From NCBI GenBank assembly GCA_949289565.1, contig CASEOO010000030.1, positions 1 through 64,000 of the forward strand: a stretch of DNA of 64,000 bases. The letters run 5' to 3'. The notes beneath the pieces are model-generated. The model did no database searches. It had not been told where the DNA came from and was given only the letters and a program-made list of their open reading frames with translations. Numbering within the stretch: position 1 is the stretch's first letter; each line of letters starts with the position of its first letter. The position numbers and the translations under genes were made by a program. The stretch is from an uncultured Bacteroidales bacterium (GTDB lineage Bacteria > Bacteroidota > Bacteroidia > Bacteroidales > UBA932). This document shows, in pieces, positions 10,100-18,563 of the stretch.

Positions 10100-11413
10100 A
10101 TGAAAAAGAATGTCCTTTTGTTCTTCTCAGTGATCTTTATGATGGCTGGGGTCAGCATTGCTTCTGCACAGGGAAAATATGGTGCGGACAGTGCCGAGTG
10201 TATCAAGTATCTGTCCTATTACAATGAGTATTACAAGCAGAAAAACTATGATGACGCTCTTCCTAACTGGAGAAAGGCTTACAAGTTGTGCCCTCCTACC
10301 GCTAACCAGACCATGTTGATCAATGGTACTTCTCTGTACAGGCGTCTTATAACCCAGAACAGGAACAATCCTGTATATTTCGAGGCTCTTATCGACACTC
10401 TGCTCACTCTTCATGACACCAGGGCTCAGTATTATCCGAAATATGCAGTGACTGCAAGAAACAACAAGGGCCAGGACATGATTAACTATATCAAGGACGA
10501 TCCGCAGCGTATCTATGATGAATTCAAGATCATCATAGAGGCAAACAAGGCTGCGGTAAAGCCTCAGATTCTTCTTTTTGAACTGAATACATCCTGCCAG
10601 CTTTATCAGAACGGCACTCTGATGGCTGAGGATGTCATCAAGGACTACAATACAGTGATGGAGCTTCTCGACCAGATGAAGCAGACCCCTGATGTAGAGA
10701 AGATCAGAACAGATTGCGAGAGCATTTTCATAGGAAGCAATGTGGCAAGCTGCGAGAATCTTATCGCCCTCTTCACTCCTAGGCTCGAGGCTGCACCTGA
10801 TGACCTTCAGCTTGCTACAAACATAGTGAAGATGCTTTCTTCCAGCGAAGATTGTACAAACAATGACCTCTTCAAGAATGCGGCCAACACTATGCACAGG
10901 CTTGACCCTTCATACAATTCTGCACATTTCCTTTATCAGCTTTATTCTGCTGAGGGCGATATAGGCAATGCTTTCAAGTATATCGATGAGGCTATAGCAT
11001 ACCCTGAGTCAGACAATGCAACTGATGCACAGTATTCTTATGAGGCGGCTGCTTTCGCTTTCAAGAGCTCAAGAAATGCAGATGCTTTCAAATATGCCAT
11101 GAAGGCGGCTGAGCTCGACGAGACAATAGCTGGAAAGGCTTATATGCTCATCGGAACCATATGGGGTTCGCTTGTATGCCAGGGCAATGAGATAGAGAGA
11201 AGGGCTCCTTACTGGGTGGCAGTGGACTATATGGTAAAAGCGAAAAATGCGGATCCTTCACTTGCGGAAGAAGCCAACAAGCATATTGCACAGTATCGCC
11301 AGTACTATCCTCAAGCTGCAGAAGCATTTATGTACAATGTGACTGACGGTGATTCATACACTGTATCTTGCGGCGGGATGCGTGCTGTCACTACTGTGAA
11401 GACTCAGCAGTAA
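10100..11413 (+). CDS. Periplasmic tetratricopeptide-repeat protein
   Basis: The 437-residue product has a signal peptide (residues 1-22, cleaved near ASAQ) followed by helical repeats of TPR type: YNEYYKQKNYDDALPNWRKAYKLCP near the N-terminus, and FKYIDEAIAYPE and DAFKYAMKAAELDE further on. It probably sits in the periplasm or at the inner face of the outer membrane as a scaffold. It lies 60 bases after the barrel gene and 10 bases before the LptC-like gene, so it belongs to the same transcription unit. No enzymatic motif is visible. I chose the ATG at 10100, since it directly precedes the KKN signal-peptide start; a TTG lies two codons upstream. Confidence 0.75.
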   Translation: MKKNVLLFFSVIFMMAGVSIASAQGKYGADSAECIKYLSYYNEYYKQKNYDDALPNWRKAYKLCPPTANQTMLINGTSLYRRLITQNRNNPVYFEALIDTLLTLHDTRAQYYPKYAVTARNNKGQDMINYIKDDPQRIYDEFKIIIEANKAAVKPQILLFELNTSCQLYQNGTLMAEDVIKDYNTVMELLDQMKQTPDVEKIRTDCESIFIGSNVASCENLIALFTPRLEAAPDDLQLATNIVKMLSSSEDCTNNDLFKNAANTMHRLDPSYNSAHFLYQLYSAEGDIGNAFKYIDEAIAYPESDNATDAQYSYEAAAFAFKSSRNADAFKYAMKAAELDETIAGKAYMLIGTIWGSLVCQGNEIERRAPYWVAVDYMVKAKNADPSLAEEANKHIAQYRQYYPQAAEAFMYNVTDGDSYTVSCGGMRAVTTVKTQQ

Positions 11414-11423
11414 CAGTACTATT

Positions 11424-12068
11424 TTGACAAGACAGTTGAGATATATCAGTTTTTATGCGGCGGCCCGGAATCTGATTCTGGGCTGCGTTTTCGTTTTATC
11501 TGCATGCGGAAGAAGCGACCTGGGGACGGCGGAGAAGCTCGACCTGGAATCCGCTCCTGTGCAGACAGTCGAGAAGATGTTTGTAGTCCAGTCTGAAAAC
11601 GGGCGTCTCCAGATGAGGATGGAGGCTGACGTCATGGAACGATATCAGAATGATTCTCTTTCATATGAACTTTTCCCTAAGGGACTGGCAGTGTACGGAT
11701 ACAATGAGGAGGGCCTGCTGGAAACCGAAATCACCGCTGATAACGGAAGGCACGTGAAAGAGGAAAAGAATGACAGGGAACAATGGGAGGCCTACGGCAA
11801 TGTGGTTGTGAAAAATATAATCAACCAGGAAGTTATGGAGACGGACACTCTTTACTGGGACAGAAAGAACGAGAAGATATATACAGACTGTTATGTGAAA
11901 CTGTATTCTCCTGACGGGTACATGCAGGGTTACGGGATGGAATCGGACCAGCGTGCGAGAAATTCTGTCATTTTGCGCCCATTTGACAGCTATGGTGTAA
12001 TAGTGCAGGACAGCACGGAAGTCAGGATAGATTCAGTGAATTTTATTGGACCTTTGATAAAAAAATAG
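11424..12068 (+). CDS. lptC: LptC-like LPS export lipoprotein
   Basis: The roughly 214-residue product has an N-terminal hydrophobic stretch with a perfect lipobox LSAC (Cys28) and then an LptC/OstA-like beta-jellyroll region: EKMFVVQSENGRLQMRMEADVMERYQ, EITADNGRHVKE, AYGNVVVKN and ETDTLYWDRKNEKIYTD, where the last is the hallmark segment of Bacteroidetes LptC proteins. It would carry lipopolysaccharide from the LptBFG transporter across the periplasm. No ATG is available in the right place; the best start is TTG at 11424, so translation may depend on coupling to the TPR gene, whose stop lies 10 bases upstream. A lipid anchor instead of a transmembrane anchor is a difference from E. coli LptC. 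Confidence 0.75.
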   Translation: MTRQLRYISFYAAARNLILGCVFVLSACGRSDLGTAEKLDLESAPVQTVEKMFVVQSENGRLQMRMEADVMERYQNDSLSYELFPKGLAVYGYNEEGLLETEITADNGRHVKEEKNDREQWEAYGNVVVKNIINQEVMETDTLYWDRKNEKIYTDCYVKLYSPDGYMQGYGMESDQRARNSVILRPFDSYGVIVQDSTEVRIDSVNFIGPLIKK

Positions 12069-12146
12069 TCGTAGATTCAATGAAAATTGCTATCTTCGCG
12101 GTCCATAACGCATTATACAGAAAATTATTTAAAATTTAATAATAAA

Positions 12147-14246
12147 ATGGCTGTTCTTGAAAAAATTAGGGTTAAGTTCGGCATATTGATTTCAGTGGTG
12201 ATCGCCCTGGCCTTGCTTTCGTTCATTATCGATCCGAATACGATAAGCCAGGTGGCTTCATCCATGTCATCAAAGTATCGTGTCGGAAAAATTGACGGGA
12301 ATTCTGTTTCATACCAGGATTTTGACAATGAATTGAACTATCAAAACAGGATTTTCGAGTATATGTACAGAAGGAACGCGAATACTGATCAGGAGATGGA
12401 TTATGTGCGTAATATGGCATGGAAGACATTTGTTGACAGGTATATGTTCCTTAACAATGCCAAAATGGCCGGTATCCAGGTAGGTGAGGCCGAGCTGGTG
12501 GATCTGACATCAGGCGATATGGTCTCTCCGATGATTGCGCAGCTGTTTGTAGATGAAACAGGAGCTTTTTCTAAAGATATGCTTTCAAACTATCTTCAGA
12601 GCATGCAGTACGATCAGACTGGCCAGGCAAAAATGTTCTGGGACTATATCCAGAATACAGTGACTACCGACCAGTATTATGTGAAGTACAACAGTCTGTT
12701 CAATGCCGGTAACTTCCTGAATCCTCTCATGATCTCAGAGGAGATAGCTGACAACAATAAATCAGTGAATGCTGAATTCGTCATGATTCCGTATGGATAT
12801 CAAAGAGATACTACGATAGAGGTTTCGGATGCTGAAATAAGAAGCTATTACAAGGAGCACAAGAAGCTTTACAAGCAGACTGCGAGCAGGGATATCGAGT
12901 ATGTGGTTTTCGAGGTGAAGCCATCACAGACAGACATCGCTGACGCTAATGAAAAAGTGGTAAAGGCTTATGACGAATTCTCGACAACAGAAAATGTCAA
13001 GAATTTCTTGATGAAAAACTCTGACAGCCAGTATACTGACGAGTGGTACAAGAAAGGAGAGCTCAGGACTGTGTCATCTGATGTAGACAATTTCGTCTTC
13101 GATTCAAAGACCAGGACAGGAGATGTATCTGAAGTGCTTGAAAAAAACAATACTTTCTATGTGGCGCGTATCATGGATACTGCCATGGTTCCTGATTCTG
13201 TGTTTGTAAAAGGCATCCTTCTCCAGGGTGTGCAGACAGACATGGCTGACAGTCTTCTCAATGTGCTCAGGTCCGGAAAGGATAATTTTGAGAATGTTGC
13301 TGCGCAGTATTCTGCAATGGGAGCTCCTCAGGCAGGCGAGCCTGGAGACTATGGTTGGATGACCAAGAATACTATGCTTCCTGGAATTGAAGAAGTATTT
13401 ACAGCCAGGCTGAACAATCTTTTTGTAGTAGAAACCCAGTATGGAAAGCATATTCTCAAGGTGACGGACCGCTCTGAGCCTGTCCAGAAAAAGAAAGTGG
13501 CCATATTTGAGAAAGAGGCGCTTCCTAGCGGAAATACTATCAATGAATACTATGTGCAGGCAAACGAGCTGGCAACAAAGGCTGACGGCAAGTACGACAA
13601 CCTGAAGAAGGCAGTTGATGAAGAAGGTCTTGCACTTCTGACCAGAAACAATCTCCGCGAGGGTGATGAGAATGTAGGTTCAGTGAATGACAGGACAAAG
13701 GAAATCTCAAAATGGGCGTTCGAGACAAAGAAAGAAGGAAAGGTATCCAATGTTCTCAATATAAACAATGACTACTATGTAGTGGCCGCCCTCAAGAAGA
13801 TACATAAGGAAGGCTATGCCCCTGTAAGCGATGTGGCTTCAAGCATAAGTTCCATTATTTATAATCAGAAGCTTGGCGAAAAGAAAGCCGCTGAAGTGGC
13901 TGAAAAGATCGCTGGCCTGGATTCAATGGAGGCTATAGCAGAGGCTTTGGGAACGACTGTCAGCACCAGGGACGGCATATCATTCTCTTCATATATGAAC
14001 CAGGGTCTCGACCCTAAATTCATAGGTGCAGTTACCTCGTCTGAGGAAGGTGTTATTTCAGCTCCTCTTGCAGGAAATATCGGAGTGTATGTCTACAAGG
14101 TGACAGGACATGACGAGGGATCATCTTTCACGGAGGATGACGCTAAGAACAGAGCGGCCCAGATGTCTTATTATTCTTCACAGTCTCTTCTTCCTGTCAT
14201 GATGCAGGATGCTGATGTAGAGGACAACAGAGCTCGTTTCTTCTAG
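12147..14246 (+). CDS. PpiD/SurA-like membrane-anchored peptidylprolyl isomerase
   Basis: The 699-residue product has a short cytoplasmic N-terminus and a single transmembrane helix (about residues 11-29, FGILISVVIALALLSFII), a SurA-like helical chaperone region, a parvulin (PpiC) domain at about residues 350-440 that includes GEPGDYGWMTKN and VVETQYGKHILKVTDR, and a further degenerate parvulin-like region. It should help fold outer-membrane proteins in the periplasm. This fits the neighbouring barrel and LptC-like genes. The ATG at 12147 is preferred over the upstream TTG in the same frame because it gives the usual MAVLEKIR start, and a TATCTTCG promoter-like element lies at 12091-12098. 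The gene ends at a strong hairpin terminator. Confidence 0.9.
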   Translation: MAVLEKIRVKFGILISVVIALALLSFIIDPNTISQVASSMSSKYRVGKIDGNSVSYQDFDNELNYQNRIFEYMYRRNANTDQEMDYVRNMAWKTFVDRYMFLNNAKMAGIQVGEAELVDLTSGDMVSPMIAQLFVDETGAFSKDMLSNYLQSMQYDQTGQAKMFWDYIQNTVTTDQYYVKYNSLFNAGNFLNPLMISEEIADNNKSVNAEFVMIPYGYQRDTTIEVSDAEIRSYYKEHKKLYKQTASRDIEYVVFEVKPSQTDIADANEKVVKAYDEFSTTENVKNFLMKNSDSQYTDEWYKKGELRTVSSDVDNFVFDSKTRTGDVSEVLEKNNTFYVARIMDTAMVPDSVFVKGILLQGVQTDMADSLLNVLRSGKDNFENVAAQYSAMGAPQAGEPGDYGWMTKNTMLPGIEEVFTARLNNLFVVETQYGKHILKVTDRSEPVQKKKVAIFEKEALPSGNTINEYYVQANELATKADGKYDNLKKAVDEEGLALLTRNNLREGDENVGSVNDRTKEISKWAFETKKEGKVSNVLNINNDYYVVAALKKIHKEGYAPVSDVASSISSIIYNQKLGEKKAAEVAEKIAGLDSMEAIAEALGTTVSTRDGISFSSYMNQGLDPKFIGAVTSSEEGVISAPLAGNIGVYVYKVTGHDEGSSFTEDDAKNRAAQMSYYSSQSLLPVMMQDADVEDNRARFF

Positions 14247-14271
14247 AAAGTTCAAGATATAAAGTATTAAA

Positions 14272-14300
14272 AAATCGGGATTCTGAATGAATCCCGATTT
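14272..14300. terminator. Bidirectional rho-independent terminator between ppiD-like gene and ychF
   Basis: A perfect 12-base-pair stem (14272-14283 with 14289-14300) with a 5-base loop, rich in G-C in its centre, is followed by TTTGTTTTG on the plus strand and preceded by a run of A, so it can work in both directions. It ends both convergent genes. Confidence 0.85.
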
Positions 14301-14335
14301 TTTGTTTTGTTCTGATTGAAGCCTGTCAAGAAAAA

Positions 14336-15439
14336 TCAGACATTGAACAGGAAGTGCATGATGTCTCCATCTTGCACTACATAGTCTTTTCCTTCGATTC
14401 CGAGCTTTCCTGCGGCCCTGCAGGCGGCTTCAGACTTCAGTTCAATGAAATCCTCATATTTGATCACTTCAGCCCTTATAAAGCCTTTTTCAAAGTCTGT
14501 ATGGATGACTCCGGCGGCTTTTGGCGCTTTGTCGCCTTTGTTTATGGTCCAGGCCCTGCATTCATCAGGTCCGGCGGTAAAGAATGTCTGAAGATTCAGC
14601 AGAGAATATGCACTTTGAATGAGCCTTACCACTCCTGATTCTTTCAGTCCCATTTCCTCTATGAACATCTGCCTCTCTTCATAACTCTCCAGTTCGGCTA
14701 TGTCTGATTCAATCTTGGCGGCTATGACGAGGATTTCTGCATTTTCAGCTTTGACAGCTTCGCGGACTTTTTCCACATAAGCATTGCCTGCAGAGGCTGA
14801 TGCCTCGTCTACATTGCAGACATACATTACAGGTTTATTTGTGAGCAGATAGAGCTCTTTTGCAAGCTGCTGGTCTTCCGGGCTGTCAAAACTTACAGTG
14901 CGGCAGTTTTTGCCTTCCAGAAGAGTTTCCTTGTATTTCTGCAGAATTTCACAGAGTTTTTTAGCTGTCTTGTCACCTCCAGCCTGAGCCTGTTTCTGGA
15001 CTTTTGCCAGCCTGTTTTCTACAGTTTCCAAATCTTTCAGCTGGAGTTCCATATCTATGACTTCCTTGTCCCTGACAGGATCTACCGATCCGTCGACATG
15101 TACTATGTTAGGATCGTCAAAACATCTGAGAACATGAAGTATTGCGTCAGTCTCGCGGATGTTTGCCAGGAACTGGTTGCCGAGGCCTTCTCCCTTGCTG
15201 GCTCCTTTCACAAGTCCTGCAATATCTACAATTTCTACTGTTGCAGGCACTACTCTTTTGGGTTTGCATATTTTTTCCAGCTCTTCAAGTCTCCTGTCGG
15301 GCACTATGGTCGAGCCTATGTTGGGCTCTATTGTGCAGAAAGGAAAATTTGCGCTTTGTGCCTTGCCGGAACTGATGCAGTTGAACAGTGTTGATTTACC
15401 CACGTTAGGCAGGCCTACTATCCCACATTTCAATGACAT
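14336..15439 (-). CDS. ychF: Redox-regulated ATPase YchF
   Basis: The 367-residue product is the universally conserved Obg-family ATPase YchF (OLA1). G1 is GLPNVGKST at residues 8-16, followed by FCTIEPNIG (switch I), DIAGLVKGASKGEGLGNQFL (G3 region), YVCNVDE in place of the usual NKxD, which agrees with the ATP preference of this family, and a C-terminal TGS domain. It is a ribosome-associated cytosolic protein. The gene stands alone on the minus strand between two plus-strand units, has its own TAnnTTTG promoter, and ends at the shared terminator at 14272-14300. Confidence 0.97.
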   Translation of the reverse strand: MSLKCGIVGLPNVGKSTLFNCISSGKAQSANFPFCTIEPNIGSTIVPDRRLEELEKICKPKRVVPATVEIVDIAGLVKGASKGEGLGNQFLANIRETDAILHVLRCFDDPNIVHVDGSVDPVRDKEVIDMELQLKDLETVENRLAKVQKQAQAGGDKTAKKLCEILQKYKETLLEGKNCRTVSFDSPEDQQLAKELYLLTNKPVMYVCNVDEASASAGNAYVEKVREAVKAENAEILVIAAKIESDIAELESYEERQMFIEEMGLKESGVVRLIQSAYSLLNLQTFFTAGPDECRAWTINKGDKAPKAAGVIHTDFEKGFIRAEVIKYEDFIELKSEAACRAAGKLGIEGKDYVVQDGDIMHFLFNV

Positions 15440-15463
15440 AACAATATGATTTTATTCGGTCGG

Positions 15464-15471
15464 CAAATTTA
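15464..15471 (-). promoter_or_regulatory. Promoter -7 element for ychF
   Basis: The minus strand reads TAAATTTG, a full match to TAnnTTTG, 25 bases before the ychF ATG. Transcription would begin near 15456 with a leader of about 17 bases. Confidence 0.6.
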
Positions 15472-15562
15472 CTCTTTTTTATGCAGTTTTTTATTTTTCT
15501 TAAATATGTTTTTCTTTTTTAATCATTTTTTAATTTAAAAAATATCCAGATTTGCCGAAGCT

Positions 15563-16546
15563 ATGAAAATTTACAGGCATATAGTTGTTCTTTTGTGCAG
15601 CATTCTGTTTTCTGTGCATTCGGCAGGGCAGAATGATGAAATCATGATTGCCGGATTCTGGAATCTTGAGAATTTTTTCGATTATATCGACAGCGGGGAA
15701 AGCGTTTCAGACTATGAATTCAGTGCAGGTGGAGAAAGGCATTGGACGAAGTCCAGATACTGGAAAAAATGTCATGGAGTGGCGAAGACTGTGCTGTGGA
15801 TGGCTGACAGGTATGGCCGTGTGCCTGATGTGATGGGTGTGGCTGAGGTGGAAAACAGGGGAGTGATGCAGTCGGTATTGAACGGCACGCTGCTGAAAAA
15901 ATATGATTATGTGCAGGTGCATGTGGATTCTCCTGATTCCAGGGGGATAGATGTGGCTCTGATATACAGGAAGACTGTGTTCAGAATGCTGAAGTCACAA
16001 GCTTTTCATGTAACTGTGGATATGGATGGGAAGCCATTTAAAACCAGGGATATACTGTATGTCTGTCTTGAAAATATGGCTGGCGAGAGATTTCATTTTC
16101 TGGTGAATCACCATCCGTCCAAGTATGGAGGAGAGGCTGTGTCTGCGTCCAAGAGAAAAGCCGCTATGAATGCGATGGTGTCTGTATGCGATTCCATAGC
16201 CACGGCTGGAGAAAAGAATCTGGTGTGCATGGGCGATTTCAATGACACTCCAGACGGGGATGCTTTCCTTCTGGCCGGAAAGTCTCTGGTGAATATGGCC
16301 GCGGATTTGCACAGGAGAGGGGAGGGCACTATAAGATTCGGCGGAAAATGGGAGCTTATAGATATGTTCCTGGTCAGCAAGGATATGGCCGGCAAATCTG
16401 CCATGCATATATGTTTTCCTTATTTCCTGTCTGTGAAAGATGGACAGCATTCGGGCCTGAAACCCCTTAGGACGTATACAGGGCCTAGATATTCCGGTGG
16501 TGTCAGCGATCATCTCCCGATAGTGCTTGTGTCGAGAAAACATTGA
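15563..16546 (+). CDS. Secreted endonuclease/exonuclease/phosphatase family protein
   Basis: The 327-residue product has a signal peptide (residues 1-22, VHSAGQ) and the EEP fold motifs in order: WNLENFF near residue 33, GVAEVENRGVM with the metal-binding Glu, SPDSRGIDVALIYRK, NHHPSKYGG with the catalytic His region, MGDFNDTPDGDAF near residue 222, and SDHLPIVL at the end. All acidic and His residues expected for a metal-dependent phosphodiesterase are present. The substrate could be nucleic acid, a sugar phosphate or a phospholipid head group; the sequence does not tell. It lies upstream of galK, which has its own promoter. Confidence 0.85.
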   Translation: MKIYRHIVVLLCSILFSVHSAGQNDEIMIAGFWNLENFFDYIDSGESVSDYEFSAGGERHWTKSRYWKKCHGVAKTVLWMADRYGRVPDVMGVAEVENRGVMQSVLNGTLLKKYDYVQVHVDSPDSRGIDVALIYRKTVFRMLKSQAFHVTVDMDGKPFKTRDILYVCLENMAGERFHFLVNHHPSKYGGEAVSASKRKAAMNAMVSVCDSIATAGEKNLVCMGDFNDTPDGDAFLLAGKSLVNMAADLHRRGEGTIRFGGKWELIDMFLVSKDMAGKSAMHICFPYFLSVKDGQHSGLKPLRTYTGPRYSGGVSDHLPIVLVSRKH

Positions 16547-16564
16547 TATATCGATTAATTTGAC

Positions 16565-16572
16565 TAAATTTG
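16565..16572 (+). promoter_or_regulatory. Promoter -7 element for galK
   Basis: The plus strand reads TAAATTTG, matching TAnnTTTG, with a TTG about 18 bases upstream as a possible -33 element. The galK ATG lies 37 bases downstream, so galK can be transcribed independently of the EEP gene. Confidence 0.55.
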
Positions 16573-16609
16573 AAAGATGTAAGAAAAATTTTTAAATCTA
16601 ACCCATATC

Positions 16610-17755
16610 ATGAAGACAAAAATAGCAGAGAAATTCAAGACTCTATTCGGTGAAGAAGGGGATTTTTTCGCTTCAGCCGGCAGGATTAACCTTATAGGCG
16701 AGCACACTGATTACAATGGCGGCTATGTGTTCCCTGGAGCTGTTGACAAGGGCATAATGGCTGAAATCAAGCTGAATGGCACAGACAAGGTATGTGTATA
16801 TTCGCTGGACATGGACGAATATGTGGAGTTCGGCCTTAACGAGGAGGATGCTCCTGCGCAGAGCTGGGCCAGATATATTTTCGGAGTATGCCGCGAGACT
16901 GTAAAGAGAGGCGGAAAAATTTCAGGATTCAATACTGTGTTTGCAGGAGATGTGCCTCTCGGTGCAGGAATGTCTTCTTCTGCCGCCCTGGAGAGCACAT
17001 ATGCATTTGCCTTGAATTATCTCTTTGACTGCGGTATAGACAAGTTCGAACTGGCGAGGATAGGCCAGGCTACAGAGCACAATTACTGCGGTGTGAAGTG
17101 CGGCATCATGGACCAGTTCGCTTCGGTGTTCGGAAAGGCAGGAAATCTTATGAGGCTTGACTGCAAGACTATGGAATACAAGTACTATCCTTTCCATCCG
17201 GAAGGCTACAAGCTGGTGCTGCTGGATTCTGTAGTGAAGCATGAGCTGGCTTCTTCTGCGTACAACAAGAGGCGGGAGTCATGTGAAAGAGCCGCCGCGG
17301 CTATCAGGAAGAATCATCCTGAGGTGGAATTTCTGAGAGATGCGAAGATGGAATGGCTGGAAGAAGTGAAATCAGAAATTTCAGAGGAAGACTATATGCG
17401 TGCTGAATATGTCATAGATGAAGTCCAGAGAGTGCTTGATGTCTGCGATGCTCTCGAAAGAGATGACTATGAGACTGTGGGACAGAAGATGTACGAGACG
17501 CATTATGGAATGAGCCGTCTGTATGAAGTCAGCTGCGAGGAGCTGGACTATCTGAATGACATAGCCAAGGAGTGCGGCGTGACAGGATCGCGAGTAATGG
17601 GCGGCGGTTTCGGCGGATGCACGATAAATTTGGTGAAAAACGAACTTTATGACTCTTTCATAGAAAAGGCGAAGAAGGCATTTTCGGAAAAATTTGGGCA
17701 TGAGCCAAAAATTTATGACGTCGTGATAAGCGACGGGGCAAGAAAATTGCAGTAA
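16610..17755 (+). CDS. galK: Galactokinase
   Basis: The 381-residue product phosphorylates galactose at C1 in the Leloir pathway. GHMP-kinase motifs are complete: GRINLIGEHTDYNGG near residues 24-38 (galactokinase signature), PLGAGMSSSAALE near residues 115-127 (ATP-binding motif 2) and MGGGFGGCTINL near residue 330 (motif 3). The length is normal. The gene has its own promoter and a hairpin terminator, and no other galactose gene lies next to it in this window. Confidence 0.97.
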   Translation: MKTKIAEKFKTLFGEEGDFFASAGRINLIGEHTDYNGGYVFPGAVDKGIMAEIKLNGTDKVCVYSLDMDEYVEFGLNEEDAPAQSWARYIFGVCRETVKRGGKISGFNTVFAGDVPLGAGMSSSAALESTYAFALNYLFDCGIDKFELARIGQATEHNYCGVKCGIMDQFASVFGKAGNLMRLDCKTMEYKYYPFHPEGYKLVLLDSVVKHELASSAYNKRRESCERAAAAIRKNHPEVEFLRDAKMEWLEEVKSEISEEDYMRAEYVIDEVQRVLDVCDALERDDYETVGQKMYETHYGMSRLYEVSCEELDYLNDIAKECGVTGSRVMGGGFGGCTINLVKNELYDSFIEKAKKAFSEKFGHEPKIYDVVISDGARKLQ

Positions 17756-17807
17756 GAGTCTTTCAGTGCAGTGATGCACGTTTCATAACACACATTTTCA
17801 CACACTC

Positions 17808-17840
17808 GGTCGCGACTGATTTCTGTGGTCAGTCGCGACC
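17808..17840. terminator. Terminator between galK and the CpXC gene
   Basis: A perfect 12-base-pair G-C-rich stem (17808-17819 with 17829-17840) with a 9-base loop is followed by TTCATTTT on the plus strand. It lies between the convergent ends of galK and the minus-strand operon. Confidence 0.75.
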
Positions 17841-17856
17841 TTCATTTTCTGCATCA

Positions 17857-18513
17857 TTATTTCATGAAAGACGATATCCAGTCCTGGCTTATCTTCATAA
17901 ATGGTTCTGACGGTACGATATCAGGATTCCTGCTGATGATTCCCAGAGAGTCTTCATAAACATTGAAACCGATGTTCAGGCTCATCATCTGTCCGGCAGA
18001 AGGATATATGAATACAAGGAATTTTTCTCCTTCCGTTTCTTCTATATGATGAAAATGGAATGCGGCCGATGCTGTTTCCGCTGCAGAATTCCTGTTTTTT
18101 GACATTATTTCCATTTTTGTGACATATTTGCACATTTCTACTGCCATATCGTCCATTCCTGCATCAAAAATCAGAATCTTTTCCATCAATTCCCCTACAT
18201 CCTTCACCATTCTAAGCTTGTAGCCTCCCATAGCGCGTGTGTGGTTTGCGATAGCCTCCATCTGTGATTCCGGAAGTTCTCCGGACGGCATAAGCCATAT
18301 CATAACCTTTTTTTCAGGGTCATGATACAGGGTCTCGTATCTGGCCAGGTTTGCCTGGCCGCAATGCGGACATTTCCAGATGAACATAGAGCCATTGCGT
18401 ATTTTATCTTTCAGCTCCGGATTCTCCGAGATATTTATACTCTTGTATACCGCTATTTCTGATTTTTCCCCGCATTTGCTGCATGCTGCATTTGCTTTAG
18501 CTGTTATGGACAT
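17857..18513 (-). CDS. CpXC-domain zinc-ribbon-like protein
   Basis: The 218-residue product opens with a CxxC pair (CSKCG near residue 11) and a second pair near residue 48 (WKCPHCGQ), separated by a short insert. This is the architecture of the CpXC family, thought to bind zinc through four cysteines. The rest is a mixed alpha/beta domain with no catalytic motif visible. There is no signal peptide, so it is probably cytosolic. It lies 50 bases after the last gene of the surface-protein operon and may be co-transcribed with it. Its role is unknown. Confidence 0.7.
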   Translation of the reverse strand: MSITAKANAACSKCGEKSEIAVYKSINISENPELKDKIRNGSMFIWKCPHCGQANLARYETLYHDPEKKVMIWLMPSGELPESQMEAIANHTRAMGGYKLRMVKDVGELMEKILIFDAGMDDMAVEMCKYVTKMEIMSKNRNSAAETASAAFHFHHIEETEGEKFLVFIYPSAGQMMSLNIGFNVYEDSLGIISRNPDIVPSEPFMKISQDWISSFMK

Positions 18514-18563
18514 ATCGAATAATTTTAAGGTGCAAATCTAATTATAATATCGTGATGTTATTT

